A stretch of DNA of 64,000 nucleotides from Novipirellula herctigrandis. Lineage in GTDB: Bacteria; Planctomycetota; Planctomycetia; Pirellulales; Pirellulaceae. The DNA lies in the NCBI GenBank assembly GCA_007859835.1, contig SJPJ01000001.1, positions 675,440 through 739,439 of the forward strand. Reading direction: 5' to 3'. The notes beneath the pieces are model-generated. The model saw only the letters and a list, made by a program, of their open reading frames with translations, was not told where the DNA came from and did not search any database. Both the position numbers and the translations under genes were made by a program. Positions 45,849-54,936 of the stretch are shown piece after piece. Each line of letters starts with the position of its first letter. Within the stretch, counting starts at the first letter, position 1.

Positions 45849-46042
45849 GAATCTCGATTTCCTATCAAACAGGTTTCGGAAAAGTGAATTTGGGTGGTTT
45901 AGGTTTGAAATGCCAAGCAATCCAAAGAGACCGATTGAACGTATTGTAGTGAGCCGAAAAAGAACATGATGGGTAGCAACGTTCGCAGCGCGGCGATTGC
46001 TTCATTTTTTCGACTCTGAACTGATTGAATCCGACCCTTCGT

Positions 46043-46381
46043 ATGACAAATTCGCAACGTCTCGCTATGATCCGAAGCCACCTGTGCCGCGTTGTCGGTG
46101 CCGAACAGAAGGAATCATCAAACGAGATCCTTTCGGAATCCATGCTTATTCGCGACGGGTTCTTTTGTGGTCGTTGCTTCCATATGGAATCGCACCGCGC
46201 GATTTGGTTCATCGAAGAAGACGAGGTAAAGATCTACGGGATCGATGGCAAGTTGCAACATGTTCTCAGTGGTGAAGAGATCGATCAAGCCGCCACCATG
46301 GAAATGGAAACCGGAGCGATCTTGAAGATGCCCGAGCCTGAACAGCCGCAATCAAGCGATGACATTCGCCGCGCCGCATAG
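46043..46381 (+). CDS. Small hypothetical protein with Cys-x2-Cys motif
   Basis: Starting at the ATG at 46043 this is a 112-residue protein; ATG 46067 is an alternative. It has LCRVVGAEQKE, FFCGRCFHMESHRAIWFIEEDEVKIYG with a CGRC pair, and an acidic end. A single CxxC pair and an upstream Cys could bind a metal, but no known zinc-ribbon pattern is complete. The stop codon falls inside a 13-bp tandem duplication (46368-46393). No function is assigned. Confidence 0.7.
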   Translation: MTNSQRLAMIRSHLCRVVGAEQKESSNEILSESMLIRDGFFCGRCFHMESHRAIWFIEEDEVKIYGIDGKLQHVLSGEEIDQAATMEMETGAILKMPEPEQPQSSDDIRRAA

Positions 46382-46393
46382 CCGCGCCGCATA
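46368..46393. repeat. 13-bp tandem duplication across a stop codon
   Basis: GCCGCGCCGCATA is present at 46368-46380 and 46381-46393. The TAG stop of the small hypothetical gene (46379-46381) lies at the unit junction. Confidence 0.95.
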
Positions 46394-46394
46394 G

Positions 46395-46426
46395 CCGAGC
46401 CCCCCACACTCCGAGCCCCCCACACT
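46395..46426. repeat. Two 16-bp tandem repeats
   Basis: CCGAGCCCCCCACACT occurs at 46395-46410 and 46411-46426, followed by a partial CCGAGC. It directly follows the 13-bp duplication. Confidence 0.97.
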
Positions 46427-46496
46427 CCGAGCGCAGGATTCGGACAAAAGGGAGTGAAGGCTCGTAAAGCCAAAGGCGCAATCGATCGTTCATCGC

Positions 46497-47063
46497 CTAA
46501 GAGCGACCGGGGACTTCGACCCAAAACCAACCTCGGAGGTCTCCTTCTTTGAATCCAGTTGCTTGGTCGTCGGGGTAACTTTTCGCAAGCTGTGATTTCA
46601 CGTTGTCGGAAATCTGGTCTGTTGGCCCGTGACACATCAAACAAGTCGCTTGAAGTTTGATCGGCAACATCACGCCATGAATCCCATCGGCTAGCTCGGT
46701 GGTCATTGGGTCCCCATTGCCCGCATCAAGATTCATCCCATCAAGTACCCATTGCCGAGGCTTATTCGCGGCGTTTCGAAGTTTCGCCGAGGTGCGGCCA
46801 ATCAAAACCCCCTGCTCTTTACTTACTTGATCCGCAATCTGCGGCGCCTCTTTGCTGCACACAGAGATTGCCGCCACCGGACCTGCCGTGCTCATCGCCT
46901 CCTTCAACCGGCCCGAAAGCCGCTTTTGCAACTCGTTCTTCGCTGCCGTTGCCCGCGTCATGGGATCCGACGATGGAAGCGGTTGCGAATCACCCTGACG
47001 CGTCGAATCATCGGCGCACCCAAGGATGGCGGTAAAGATCAAGACCGGCAAGAAGTACTTCAT
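46497..47063 (-). CDS. DUF3365 (Tll0287-like) lipoprotein with heme-type CxxCH
   Basis: The ATG at 47063 gives 188 residues: a signal peptide with lipobox LIFTAILGC, a polar linker, then the DUF3365 body. The body has GPVAAISVCSKEAPQIADQVSK, IGRTSAKLRN and a C-terminal CLMCHG. The CLMCH motif would attach a c-type heme in the periplasm, and the family is regarded as a redox or signal sensor. It starts 24 bp after the stop of the exported TIM-barrel gene on the same strand, so the two are likely cotranscribed. Confidence 0.9.
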   Translation of the reverse strand: MKYFLPVLIFTAILGCADDSTRQGDSQPLPSSDPMTRATAAKNELQKRLSGRLKEAMSTAGPVAAISVCSKEAPQIADQVSKEQGVLIGRTSAKLRNAANKPRQWVLDGMNLDAGNGDPMTTELADGIHGVMLPIKLQATCLMCHGPTDQISDNVKSQLAKSYPDDQATGFKEGDLRGWFWVEVPGRS

Positions 47064-47086
47064 GATCGAATTCGCATCAGCAGAGA

Positions 47087-48013
47087 TCAAACGGTACAAA
47101 TCGTGACGCCTTGCTCAAGCGAGGCCAATTTGTCATCACGTTTTGGAATGAATTCCTGAGCCACATAGCCCTTGAATCCCGATTCAACGATCGCTTTCAT
47201 AATCGCGGGATAGAACAACTCTTGTGTCTCATCAATCTCATTCCGACCTGGAACCCCACCCGTGTGATAGTGACTGATGAACGAATGATTTTTGCGAATC
47301 GTGGCGATCACGTCGCCTTCCATGATTTGCATGTGGTAAATGTCGTACAACAATTTAAAGTTGTCCGATCCGACGGCTTTGCAAAGTGCGACTCCCCAAT
47401 CGGTGTGGTCGCACATGTAATCGGGGTGGTTCACTTTGCTGTTTAGCAGTTCCATTGTGATCTTCACACCTGCCTTTTCGGCGATCGGCATCAAACGCTT
47501 CAATCCAACGGCACAGTTTTTGAGCCCCTCTTCGTCGTCGAGTCCGTTCCGATTGCCCGAGAAACAAATGACGTTATCGAGCCCGATAGCGACGGTGTCT
47601 TTGATTTGTTGCTCATATGCTTCGACCAAGGCGTCGTGATGTTCGACACGATTCCACGCCTCGGGGATTCCACCAACCTTCTTTCCAGTAGCCGTCTTTG
47701 CCGTCGGATTCGACACAAGTGCACATGTCAAACCGTGCTTTTGAATCGTTGGGACTTCCGATGGCTGCAACAGTTCAATCGACTGAAGTCCAAATGCTTT
47801 TCCCGCAACCGCCAAATCTTCGAGGGGGATGCTTCCGTAGCACCATTTGCACACGGAGTGATTGATTCGTCCACCCGCTGCTTCGGCAACCTCATCTTCG
47901 GCGGCGAGTCGAGTTTGCAAGGCCGAGAAAATGGCAGCCGCCGCCGCGGTTTTTCCCGCACTTGAGACGAAGTCACGACGATTGACAGGACTGGTTGGCT
48001 TTGAGTCAGACAT
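47087..48013 (-). CDS. Tat-exported hydroxypyruvate-isomerase-like TIM barrel
   Basis: The 308-residue protein has GGAG before its start and a Tat signal (VNRRDFVSSAGKTAAAAAIFSAL). The body belongs to the xylose-isomerase-like TIM barrel group: HSVCKWCYGSIPLEDLAVAGKAFG, ITMELLNSK (metal Glu), LLYDIYHMQIMEGD (metal Asp/His), SHYHTGGVPGRNEID and GYVAQEFIPK. These are the features of hydroxypyruvate isomerase (Hyi). Cytoplasmic Hyi has no signal peptide, so this exported form probably works on another sugar or osmolyte in the periplasm. It precedes the DUF3365 lipoprotein gene. Confidence 0.9.
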   Translation of the reverse strand: MSDSKPTSPVNRRDFVSSAGKTAAAAAIFSALQTRLAAEDEVAEAAGGRINHSVCKWCYGSIPLEDLAVAGKAFGLQSIELLQPSEVPTIQKHGLTCALVSNPTAKTATGKKVGGIPEAWNRVEHHDALVEAYEQQIKDTVAIGLDNVICFSGNRNGLDDEEGLKNCAVGLKRLMPIAEKAGVKITMELLNSKVNHPDYMCDHTDWGVALCKAVGSDNFKLLYDIYHMQIMEGDVIATIRKNHSFISHYHTGGVPGRNEIDETQELFYPAIMKAIVESGFKGYVAQEFIPKRDDKLASLEQGVTICTV

Positions 48014-48281
48014 GGTTAGAACTCCGGATCAAGACGCTCGAAAACGGCGGTTGGGTGGGATGGGTATTTTTCCAACCAAAGTGTAACCATCCAGGCAACG
48101 TGAAACAACCAGCGAAACTGCGTTGGCTCGGGAATGCCGCATCAGGAATCGTCGGGGGCATGCCTAGCAGGTTGTTGCCAGCAGCTGCGGTTTGAATGCC
48201 CCAAGCCGTTGGCGTTTCCAGCGAAATCGGTCGCAGCCAAAACGGCTAAGCAGCCATGTCAAGCTTGATACTTTGACGCTC

Positions 48282-50216
48282 CTAAACCTTCGATACTGAA
48301 TTGCCCGCTTCGGACAAATAGGTATAGCTTTCGAGTGACCGTTCATAGAACCGTATCATCTCGCCCGCTTGTGTGTTGTCGATCAATCCTCGCCGAACCG
48401 CCGATTCGATCGCTTCGAGCCAACGTCGGCTCAGTTCCCGATCATCGTATTGAACATAGCCTAATACTTCACTGACCGTATCTCCTTTTACCACTGATCC
48501 GATCGTCACCGAGCCTTCTTCCATGTCCACATGGACGGCATGTGTATCCCCAAACAAGTTATGCAGATCCCCAAGAATTTCTTGATAGGCACCTACCATA
48601 AAAATGCCCAATTGGTAAGGCTCGGCACCGTTCAAATGATGCAACATCAACGTGCGTTGGACTCCTTCCGTGCTGACAAATCGATCGATCTTCCCATCGC
48701 TGTCGCAGGTGATGTCGCCAATCACCGCATGACGCATTGGTTGTTCATGCAACCGATGAATTGGCATTACCGGGAACAATTGATCAATCGCCCATGAATC
48801 GGGAACCGATTGGAATAGCGAAAAATTCGCAAAGTAAATATCGGACAACACTCGGTTCAAATGCGTCACATCATCAGGTACGTACTCCATCGCTGCCGAA
48901 AATTCACGGACTCGATGGCAGATCGCAAAGTAAAGATTCTCTGCAACAACTCGTTGTTCCAAAGGCAAGTACCCACCGCTGAACAAGTTCATTGCCAAGT
49001 CAAGTGAAGTTTGTGAATCATGAAACGACTCGAGCATATTTTCGGAAGTCAAACTATTGTAAGTCATCCAAAGATCGATCACCGGCTGCTCAAAAGTATC
49101 GGGCACCTCGGTTGGCAAGTCTTGAACACTTCCTTGCTGCGTGACACCAAGCGTATTGACAATCAAGACACTGTGATGAGCTGCTATGGCGCGTCCCGAT
49201 TCGCTGATCAATTCCGGATGCGGCACTTCCGCTTCATCGCAAACCGTTTGCACGAGGTAGACAACGTCTTTTGCGTACTCAAGCATCGAGTAATTCATGC
49301 TCGAGTCGTTATCACTATGCGAACCGTCGTAGTCGACACCAAGGCCACCACCGACATCCAGCATTTCCAAACCTGCGCCACGACGATGCAGGTCGACGTA
49401 GATGCGGGCCGCTTCCAAAATAGCGCTTTTCAATTGCCGAATGTGTGTGATTTGGCTGCCGACATGGAAATGCAATAGTTTGAAACAATCCGCCATCCCT
49501 CGTTCTTCGAGCTTCTGTAATTGGCGGAGCATCTCAGCAACCGTCAACCCAAACTTGCTTCGGTAACCACCGCTCGCCTGCCATCGCCCAGACCCTCGCG
49601 TAGCCAATTTGACTCGCATCCCAATCGTGGGGCGGACCCCAAGTGCTTGGCTATGTTTTAGGATCAAGTCCAAGTCGCTAACCTTCTCGACAACCGGAAT
49701 CACGGTTCGACCGATTTGCTGAGCCCGCATCGCCAAGTGGATAAAGTCGTCGTCCTTGAATCCGTTGCAAATGATCGGCGTTTCCGAATCGGTCATGGCG
49801 ACGACTGCCAACATCTCTGGCTTGCTACCCGCTTCGACACCGAAACCGAAATTGCGACCATGATGGACGAACTGCGCGACCACGTCACGCTGTTGGTTCA
49901 CCTTGATCGGATAGACGCAGCGGTAACGGTTCTTGTAGCCATGCTCCTCGATCGCCGTGCCAAAAGCTTCGCTGAGCCGTTTAAGCCGGTCACGCAGAAT
50001 GCCGTTAAAGCGAAGCAGGATAGGCAGATCAACGCCCCGCTGAGTCAACCCGTCGACCAATTGTTTCAAGTCGATCGTTTCGCTCGAATCCCGGCTGGGT
50101 GCAACCACCAAGCGGCCTTGCTCGGAGACAAAAAAGTAACCATCGCCCCAACGATCCACTTCGTACAACGATGCGGAATCGTCCGCGTTCCACTGTTTCT
50201 GCTCAACGATACTCAT
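48282..50216 (-). CDS. speA: Biosynthetic arginine decarboxylase
   Basis: This 644-residue fold-III PLP enzyme has the PLP lysine Lys105 in VYPIKVNQQRDVV. It also has FGFGVEAGSKPEML, a glycine-rich phosphate loop LEMLDVGGGLGVDYDG, ESGRAIAAHHSVL and ERGMADCFKLLHFHVGSQI. The length matches SpeA-type enzymes (about 630-660 residues). It makes agmatine from arginine, the first step of the agmatine route to putrescine and other polyamines. AAGG lies 11 bases upstream of the ATG. No agmatinase gene is nearby. Confidence 0.96.
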   Translation of the reverse strand: MSIVEQKQWNADDSASLYEVDRWGDGYFFVSEQGRLVVAPSRDSSETIDLKQLVDGLTQRGVDLPILLRFNGILRDRLKRLSEAFGTAIEEHGYKNRYRCVYPIKVNQQRDVVAQFVHHGRNFGFGVEAGSKPEMLAVVAMTDSETPIICNGFKDDDFIHLAMRAQQIGRTVIPVVEKVSDLDLILKHSQALGVRPTIGMRVKLATRGSGRWQASGGYRSKFGLTVAEMLRQLQKLEERGMADCFKLLHFHVGSQITHIRQLKSAILEAARIYVDLHRRGAGLEMLDVGGGLGVDYDGSHSDNDSSMNYSMLEYAKDVVYLVQTVCDEAEVPHPELISESGRAIAAHHSVLIVNTLGVTQQGSVQDLPTEVPDTFEQPVIDLWMTYNSLTSENMLESFHDSQTSLDLAMNLFSGGYLPLEQRVVAENLYFAICHRVREFSAAMEYVPDDVTHLNRVLSDIYFANFSLFQSVPDSWAIDQLFPVMPIHRLHEQPMRHAVIGDITCDSDGKIDRFVSTEGVQRTLMLHHLNGAEPYQLGIFMVGAYQEILGDLHNLFGDTHAVHVDMEEGSVTIGSVVKGDTVSEVLGYVQYDDRELSRRWLEAIESAVRRGLIDNTQAGEMIRFYERSLESYTYLSEAGNSVSKV

Positions 50217-50366
50217 TCGATGAAATACCTTCAGTGACGGATAGTCATGTACTCAGAAGAATAAAACCAAGTTGTGTCGGAGCGGGATTCTACACCGCGA
50301 TTTGGGGGTGAATAGTAACTCAGCACCGTTTTTCAAAGCAGAAGTGATTGAGGCCAAAATCATGCC

Positions 50367-50405
50367 ACAAAAAAATCCGCCATTGACCAAAGGCCAACGC
50401 GGATT
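50367..50405 (-). terminator. Rho-independent terminator after the Fe-S carrier gene
   Basis: On the minus strand AATCCGC (50405-50399) pairs with GCGGATT (50380-50374). The stem continues inward through GTTGGCC/GGTCAAT with one bulged G, closes with a TTT loop, and runs into seven T. It lies about 105 bp beyond the stop of the A-type carrier gene. Confidence 0.85.
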
Positions 50406-50509
50406 ATGTGTTTCCCCGAACGTCTCGGAGAGGCTTAATTTTAAACGCAAAGCCCAGCCCAATCGCAGTTTTGGATGGCTTGGGCCAACCGATTGGCTGA
50501 ACGTCCAAC

Positions 50510-50842
50510 TTATGCTTGGAATGAACTGCCGCAACCGCAGCTCTTCACCGCGTTGGGATTCTCGAACGTGAATCCTTGCTTTTCAAGACTCTCGTACCAA
50601 TCGACCGTGGTGCCGTCGAGATACAGGGCGCTCTTCTTGTCGACGACGACTTCGACGCCGTGCCAATCGTACTTGCTGTCGGCCTTTTCGTCGAAATTGT
50701 CATCGAAGTTCAGCGTATAATTGAATCCACTGCATCCACCGCCAGCAACGCCGATACGGAGCAACATGGTGTCTTCGAAATTATGCTCTTTTCGGAACCG
50801 CTTCACTTCATCTGCGGCTCGTTCGGTAAGTTTGACTGCCAT
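50510..50842 (-). CDS. A-type iron-sulfur carrier (IscA/ErpA family)
   Basis: The 110-residue protein has the three conserved cysteines: Cys37 in GGGCSGF and Cys102/Cys104 in SCGCGSSF. A-type carriers bind an Fe-S cluster at a dimer interface and pass it to target enzymes. IscA, ErpA and SufA cannot be separated from this sequence alone. AAGGG is found 11 bases upstream of the ATG at 50842. It is monocistronic with its own terminator; the cysteine desulfurase of the same pathway is at 32084-33250. Confidence 0.95.
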   Translation of the reverse strand: MAVKLTERAADEVKRFRKEHNFEDTMLLRIGVAGGGCSGFNYTLNFDDNFDEKADSKYDWHGVEVVVDKKSALYLDGTTVDWYESLEKQGFTFENPNAVKSCGCGSSFQA

Positions 50843-51223
50843 CGTCGATAATATCCCTTCTTACAACCCCGTCTCTCGAGGCCGGTTTTGGAAATGCGGA
50901 AAACACGCAGCACAACTCAGAGGGTGATTTCTACCAGTCTCACCACTGAATCGAACTACCACTATAGTATTCGCAAAGGCAAGCATTCGACAAGGCACAT
51001 TTGCGGATTCGCAGCCAAATGCAGCGTTTGGCCTGCCCGCGGACGTTTGTGTCACGAGGTGAGATGAGCGATTGTGAGCGACTTTCCGGCTTCGTCAGCC
51101 TCCACTGCTGCTTAGCCCGACCAAACCCTCACAGGCGTTTCATTCCCCTGTTTGCAGGAAAAAAAAGTGGCCGGCGTCTACTCCGACGTCGGCCACTCAA
51201 TTCTGCATTATTTCCCGTTGACT
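50843..51223. other. Intergenic region containing the DegT-gene terminator
   Basis: No supported gene. The left part must hold the promoter of the Fe-S carrier gene, and the right end has the strong terminator listed at 51159-51197. Confidence 0.6.
51159..51197 (-). terminator. Strong rho-independent terminator after the DegT aminotransferase
   Basis: On the minus strand AGTGGCCGACGTC (51197-51185) pairs with GACGCCGGCCACT (51178-51166) with one mismatch, loop GGAGTA, then a run of T. It starts 27 bp after the stop codon. Confidence 0.93.
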
Positions 51224-52387
51224 CTATGCTGCGGCCGATTTCGCTCCCGCGGCATAGAACTTGCCGATACATTCGACCACGCGATGTTGCTCATCTTCGC
51301 TCAGCGATGGGAAAATGGGTAGATTCAAAACTTCCATGCTTGCCCGTTCGGTTTCCACCATCGTGTCGCGATCAACATTCAAGTACTCGAAGCACTCTTG
51401 TTGATGCATTGGTACGGGATAATAAATCTCGCTGCCAATGCCGTGTTCGGACAAATGGGCTCGTAAAGCGTCTCGGCGGCCATCGCCAATCCGGATCGCA
51501 TATTGATTCCAAACGTGGAATGCATTTGGGTCGAGCGGTGGCAAGATTACCTGATCGCTTGCAACCAATTTCGATTCCGTCAACAACCGACTGTATCGGT
51601 CCGCATTGGTTTGACGGTCTTGAACGGCGTCCGACAAACGACGCAGCTTGACTCGCAAAACTGCCGCTTGGAACGTATCAAGCCGACTGTTTATGCCGAC
51701 CACTTGGTGGTAATAGCGAGGTCGCATACCGTGACCGGCGAACAATCGCAAACGGTCTGCGGTGCCGGCATCATTGGTGGTCATCATGCCGCCATCGCCC
51801 ATACCGCCCAAATTTTTGGTCGGATAGAAGCTAAAGCAACCAACCGAACCCCAACTTCCCGCTGGACGCGAATGGTAGGCCGCACCAATCGCTTGGGCAG
51901 CATCTTCAATTACGGGAATGTCTCGGTCACCGGCGATTTGGCAAATCCGGTCAATTTGGGCACATTGGCCGAACAGGTGAACGGGAATGATCGCACGAGT
52001 CCGATCCGTGATCGCTTCGCGGATGCCTTCCGGATCAATATTGAACGTATCCGGGCAAATATCGACAAAAACGGGGGTCGCACCAAGCCGCGTGATGCAG
52101 CTAACCGACGCAAAAAATGTAAAGCTAGGGACGATCACTTCGTCGCCCGGGCCGATGCCGAGCGCCATCAAAGGCAACAGCAGCGCGTCACTGCCCGATG
52201 CACATCCGATGGCATTGTCGACTTGGCAATAGCCGGCAATTTCACTTTCAAGCGACGTCACGTCAGGACCGAATAAGAATCGGCCACTGTCGACCACTTC
52301 GGTCAACGCTTCAATAAATTCGTCGCGGAGGGGACGATTATCCCGATTGACGTCCAACAAGGGGACGCCGCGGTTGGCATCGGCCAT
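51224..52387 (-). CDS. DegT/DnrJ/EryC1/StrS-family sugar aminotransferase
   Basis: The 387-residue PLP enzyme has VPLLDVNRDNRPL, GCASGSDALLLPLMALGIGPGDEVIVPSFTF, VIEDAAQAIGAAY and the PLP lysine Lys191 in SFYPTKNLGGMGDGGM. It also has INSRLDTFQAAVL and a C-terminal YYPVPMHQQECF. These fit dTDP- or UDP-linked keto-sugar aminotransferases that make amino sugars for lipopolysaccharide, exopolysaccharide or glycoproteins. GGAAGG lies eight bases upstream of the start. It ends in its own terminator; the sugar substrate is not evident. Confidence 0.94.
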   Translation of the reverse strand: MADANRGVPLLDVNRDNRPLRDEFIEALTEVVDSGRFLFGPDVTSLESEIAGYCQVDNAIGCASGSDALLLPLMALGIGPGDEVIVPSFTFFASVSCITRLGATPVFVDICPDTFNIDPEGIREAITDRTRAIIPVHLFGQCAQIDRICQIAGDRDIPVIEDAAQAIGAAYHSRPAGSWGSVGCFSFYPTKNLGGMGDGGMMTTNDAGTADRLRLFAGHGMRPRYYHQVVGINSRLDTFQAAVLRVKLRRLSDAVQDRQTNADRYSRLLTESKLVASDQVILPPLDPNAFHVWNQYAIRIGDGRRDALRAHLSEHGIGSEIYYPVPMHQQECFEYLNVDRDTMVETERASMEVLNLPIFPSLSEDEQHRVVECIGKFYAAGAKSAAA

Positions 52388-52528
52388 AGGTGCAACCTTC
52401 CATGGTTGAGCTTGTAGAGTTGAGTGGGGGCTTGGAATCCATATAAGCCAAGTCCCTCGTGTTTCGTACTTAGAATTACCTGAATGGGTTCATGTAGGTC
52501 AAGCCCGGAAAGAGCCAACTCAAACAAA

Positions 52529-54598
52529 TTACTGGCCGGCGATCACTTCCGGAACACGCATATCCGAGTGCTTCAGTTCATATTTTTTCACTGCGTCAAT
52601 GCACCGCGTCATGTCGTGCGGTTTATCATCAAAGTTGTTCGAGCCAAAACTAAATTTCGCCCCCATGGCCTTTGCTTTTCGAATAAACGCGTCATGCGGA
52701 TAGCCGCTGCCAGCGTTGATTTCAAGTGCAACATGATTGTCCACCGCCGCACGGATGACCTTTTCCATTCGCTCGTCGGTCCATAACGCGTCATACTGGT
52801 CAGCCACCACTTCGGGCAACCAAGTAGGATTGGCCAAAATCGTAATCGGTTCGGCAAGTACTTTTAAATTGTGGGCCACATAGCGATCCATCCACGCTTG
52901 GGGATCATCGATTTGAAACGCCTCGGGCACGAACAATTTTACCGGTTCGCTGTCGTCATTGGGCATCGGCATGATCATCGTATCGGCCAAAATGAAATCA
53001 AGCCGACCAATCAGTTCCTGAGAATGCTCGGTATACCAATCGCGATCATTCACCTGCAATCCAATGAACACTGGACGATCGTCAACACGGTTGATAAACG
53101 TTTCGAGTTGTTCGTCGTTTTCAATCGGCCATCCTTTGCCCAAATTGCGAAGCACGCCCACATTGAATCCCGTCACCGCTTGGCGATCCATTGCTTTTTC
53201 AACCGTCATCCCACCACGCAAATGAACGTGATAGTCGATCAACGGAATATCGGCACGCGAAGTGCGGTCGATCACGCGCGGATCAATTCCGTAGCCATCG
53301 GTTGACGCTCTGGACTCCACCGTAGCATCGTCTGGCAACACACGTACTTTGATATCGCGGTACGCGACCCAACTCGTCGGGTCGTGCCCTTGAAGAGCAA
53401 ACGTGCCGGTTTGCAATCCGCGACGTGAATCTTCGGGAATCAAATAGTCGACAGTTGGATAATCGTTCACCCAGACCTGCACTCGGTTGCCGATAACTTT
53501 GACCCGCATCGAAAACCACTGGTTATCTTTGGCGAAGGAATGATAGATGTTTCGGATGCCGTAAAGGCTTCCGGTTAACTTCAATTCGCGGTATCGGCCG
53601 TCCCGACGGTTTGTGTTGTGGACTTGGACTTCATAACCGTTACCTGGGAAACCTTCGGCTTGATACTTGGTATGAAAGTAGACACCGCTGTTGGACCCGG
53701 GCCGCGTTTTTACTTGAAGTTGGTACTCGAAATTCTTGAAGTCATGCTTGGCCACTGGGCCTTCATAGAAAAGATGGCTGCGAGGGCCCTCGGTGACGAG
53801 GCATCCATCTTGGACGCTCCAAGTGCCACGGTTTTCGTTGACTTTCCAACCGTCAAACGATTTGCCATCGAACAGCGAAATCCAATCTTCCGACGGCTCC
53901 TCGTTGAGCGGCGTTACTTCGATATTTCGAAAATGAATCTCCGCCCCTTCGGACTGTAAACCAATGTACCCGGAAACAACTTCTAATCCCGTGGCTTCGT
54001 TAACCAATTGGCCGTTGATTTTGACTGTCAACTTGCCGTCATTCATCGTGATGTCATACGAGTTCCACTGCCCCAATTCTTTTTCAGCCTTGGCCATCGC
54101 TGCGACACCTGAGAAATCGCCTAGCACTGCGTGGTCTTTGACTTCGCGAATGCGATCCTGGCCTGGGGTAAGCGGAAATCCGCGGAACGCCCAAATGTCA
54201 CCCGCACTACCGCTCTGCAATTGAGCCTCGGCACAGCGGGGCATAAACCCAATCGGGTCTCCTGTGATTCGCAACAAAACACCACTGTTGGGAGTCTTAG
54301 CATTGGCTTTTCTTCCAGCATCCGATTCATCATCGACAGCCCAACGCCAATCCAGTTTCAATTGAAAATTGGTGTACTTTTCGGTGGTGCGAAGGTATCC
54401 CAACGGTGTCCCTTTGCAAACCAACACACCATCGCGAACACTCCAAACGTCAGCAGTCTTGGCCGTGTCACTATCGAGGTGCCCCTGCCATCCCGCCAAA
54501 CTTTGGCCGTCAAAGAGTTCCTTTGCGGATGCCACCGAAAAATGGGTCAAGGCGGTCAAGCACGCGAGGACAACATAGGAAAGAAAGCGAGTTCGCAT
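52529..54598 (-). CDS. DUF1080-DUF1080-PHP-like fusion, secreted
   Basis: The ATG at 54598 gives 689 residues with a signal peptide (VVLACLTALTHFSVASA). Two DUF1080 (3-keto-disaccharide hydrolase / LamG-like) domains follow: the first opens KELFDGQSLAGWQGH, with SGVLLRITGDP; the second opens WISLFDGKSFDGWKVNENRGTW, with SNSGVYFHTKYQ. The last 240 residues begin IPLIDYHVHLRGGMTVEKAM, the HxH start of a PHP/amidohydrolase metal site. They continue with LEINAGSGYPHDAFIRKAKAMG and FSFGSNNFDD, resembling PHP-type phosphoesterases. DUF1080 with a metallohydrolase-like domain in one chain is an unusual combination. Substrate unknown. Confidence 0.88.
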   Translation of the reverse strand: MRTRFLSYVVLACLTALTHFSVASAKELFDGQSLAGWQGHLDSDTAKTADVWSVRDGVLVCKGTPLGYLRTTEKYTNFQLKLDWRWAVDDESDAGRKANAKTPNSGVLLRITGDPIGFMPRCAEAQLQSGSAGDIWAFRGFPLTPGQDRIREVKDHAVLGDFSGVAAMAKAEKELGQWNSYDITMNDGKLTVKINGQLVNEATGLEVVSGYIGLQSEGAEIHFRNIEVTPLNEEPSEDWISLFDGKSFDGWKVNENRGTWSVQDGCLVTEGPRSHLFYEGPVAKHDFKNFEYQLQVKTRPGSNSGVYFHTKYQAEGFPGNGYEVQVHNTNRRDGRYRELKLTGSLYGIRNIYHSFAKDNQWFSMRVKVIGNRVQVWVNDYPTVDYLIPEDSRRGLQTGTFALQGHDPTSWVAYRDIKVRVLPDDATVESRASTDGYGIDPRVIDRTSRADIPLIDYHVHLRGGMTVEKAMDRQAVTGFNVGVLRNLGKGWPIENDEQLETFINRVDDRPVFIGLQVNDRDWYTEHSQELIGRLDFILADTMIMPMPNDDSEPVKLFVPEAFQIDDPQAWMDRYVAHNLKVLAEPITILANPTWLPEVVADQYDALWTDERMEKVIRAAVDNHVALEINAGSGYPHDAFIRKAKAMGAKFSFGSNNFDDKPHDMTRCIDAVKKYELKHSDMRVPEVIAGQ

Positions 54599-54906
54599 AA
54601 CGAAAGACTCTTCGAGTGAGGAGAGAGGTGGGAGGTGCCAAGAAGGTAGAGTCAAAACAGGCTCCGGCATCCTGGTGTTCATGGCCACTAATCATAATCC
54701 TAATTCAAATCTCAATCGCCCCCCCAAACCTAATCATTGGAAAGCCCCGAGAATTCCGGGCAAAACCTGTCGAAAGCCTACAATTCCTCACCTTTGGTGC
54801 GACGTTATGTCCACTTCCGCCGATTGGCGATTGACCCCACCCGGGGCGATGGTCTAGCGTGAGCACCCCATTAGGACTCTGACCGCCACCCAAACGGATC
54901 GGCACT
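54599..54906. other. Divergent intergenic region with no other feature
   Basis: This region separates the DUF1080 fusion from the radical SAM gene. It contains C-rich tracts (for example C7 near 54719) but no repeat array, RNA gene or convincing promoter pair. Confidence 0.5.
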
Positions 54907-54936
54907 ATGCCTGACTCGACCATGCCTGACTCAACC
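54907..54936. repeat. 15-bp duplication of the start codon region
   Basis: ATGCCTGACTCGACC (54907-54921) and ATGCCTGACTCAACC (54922-54936) are tandem, giving two in-frame start codons and the peptide MPDSTMPDST. Confidence 0.97.
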
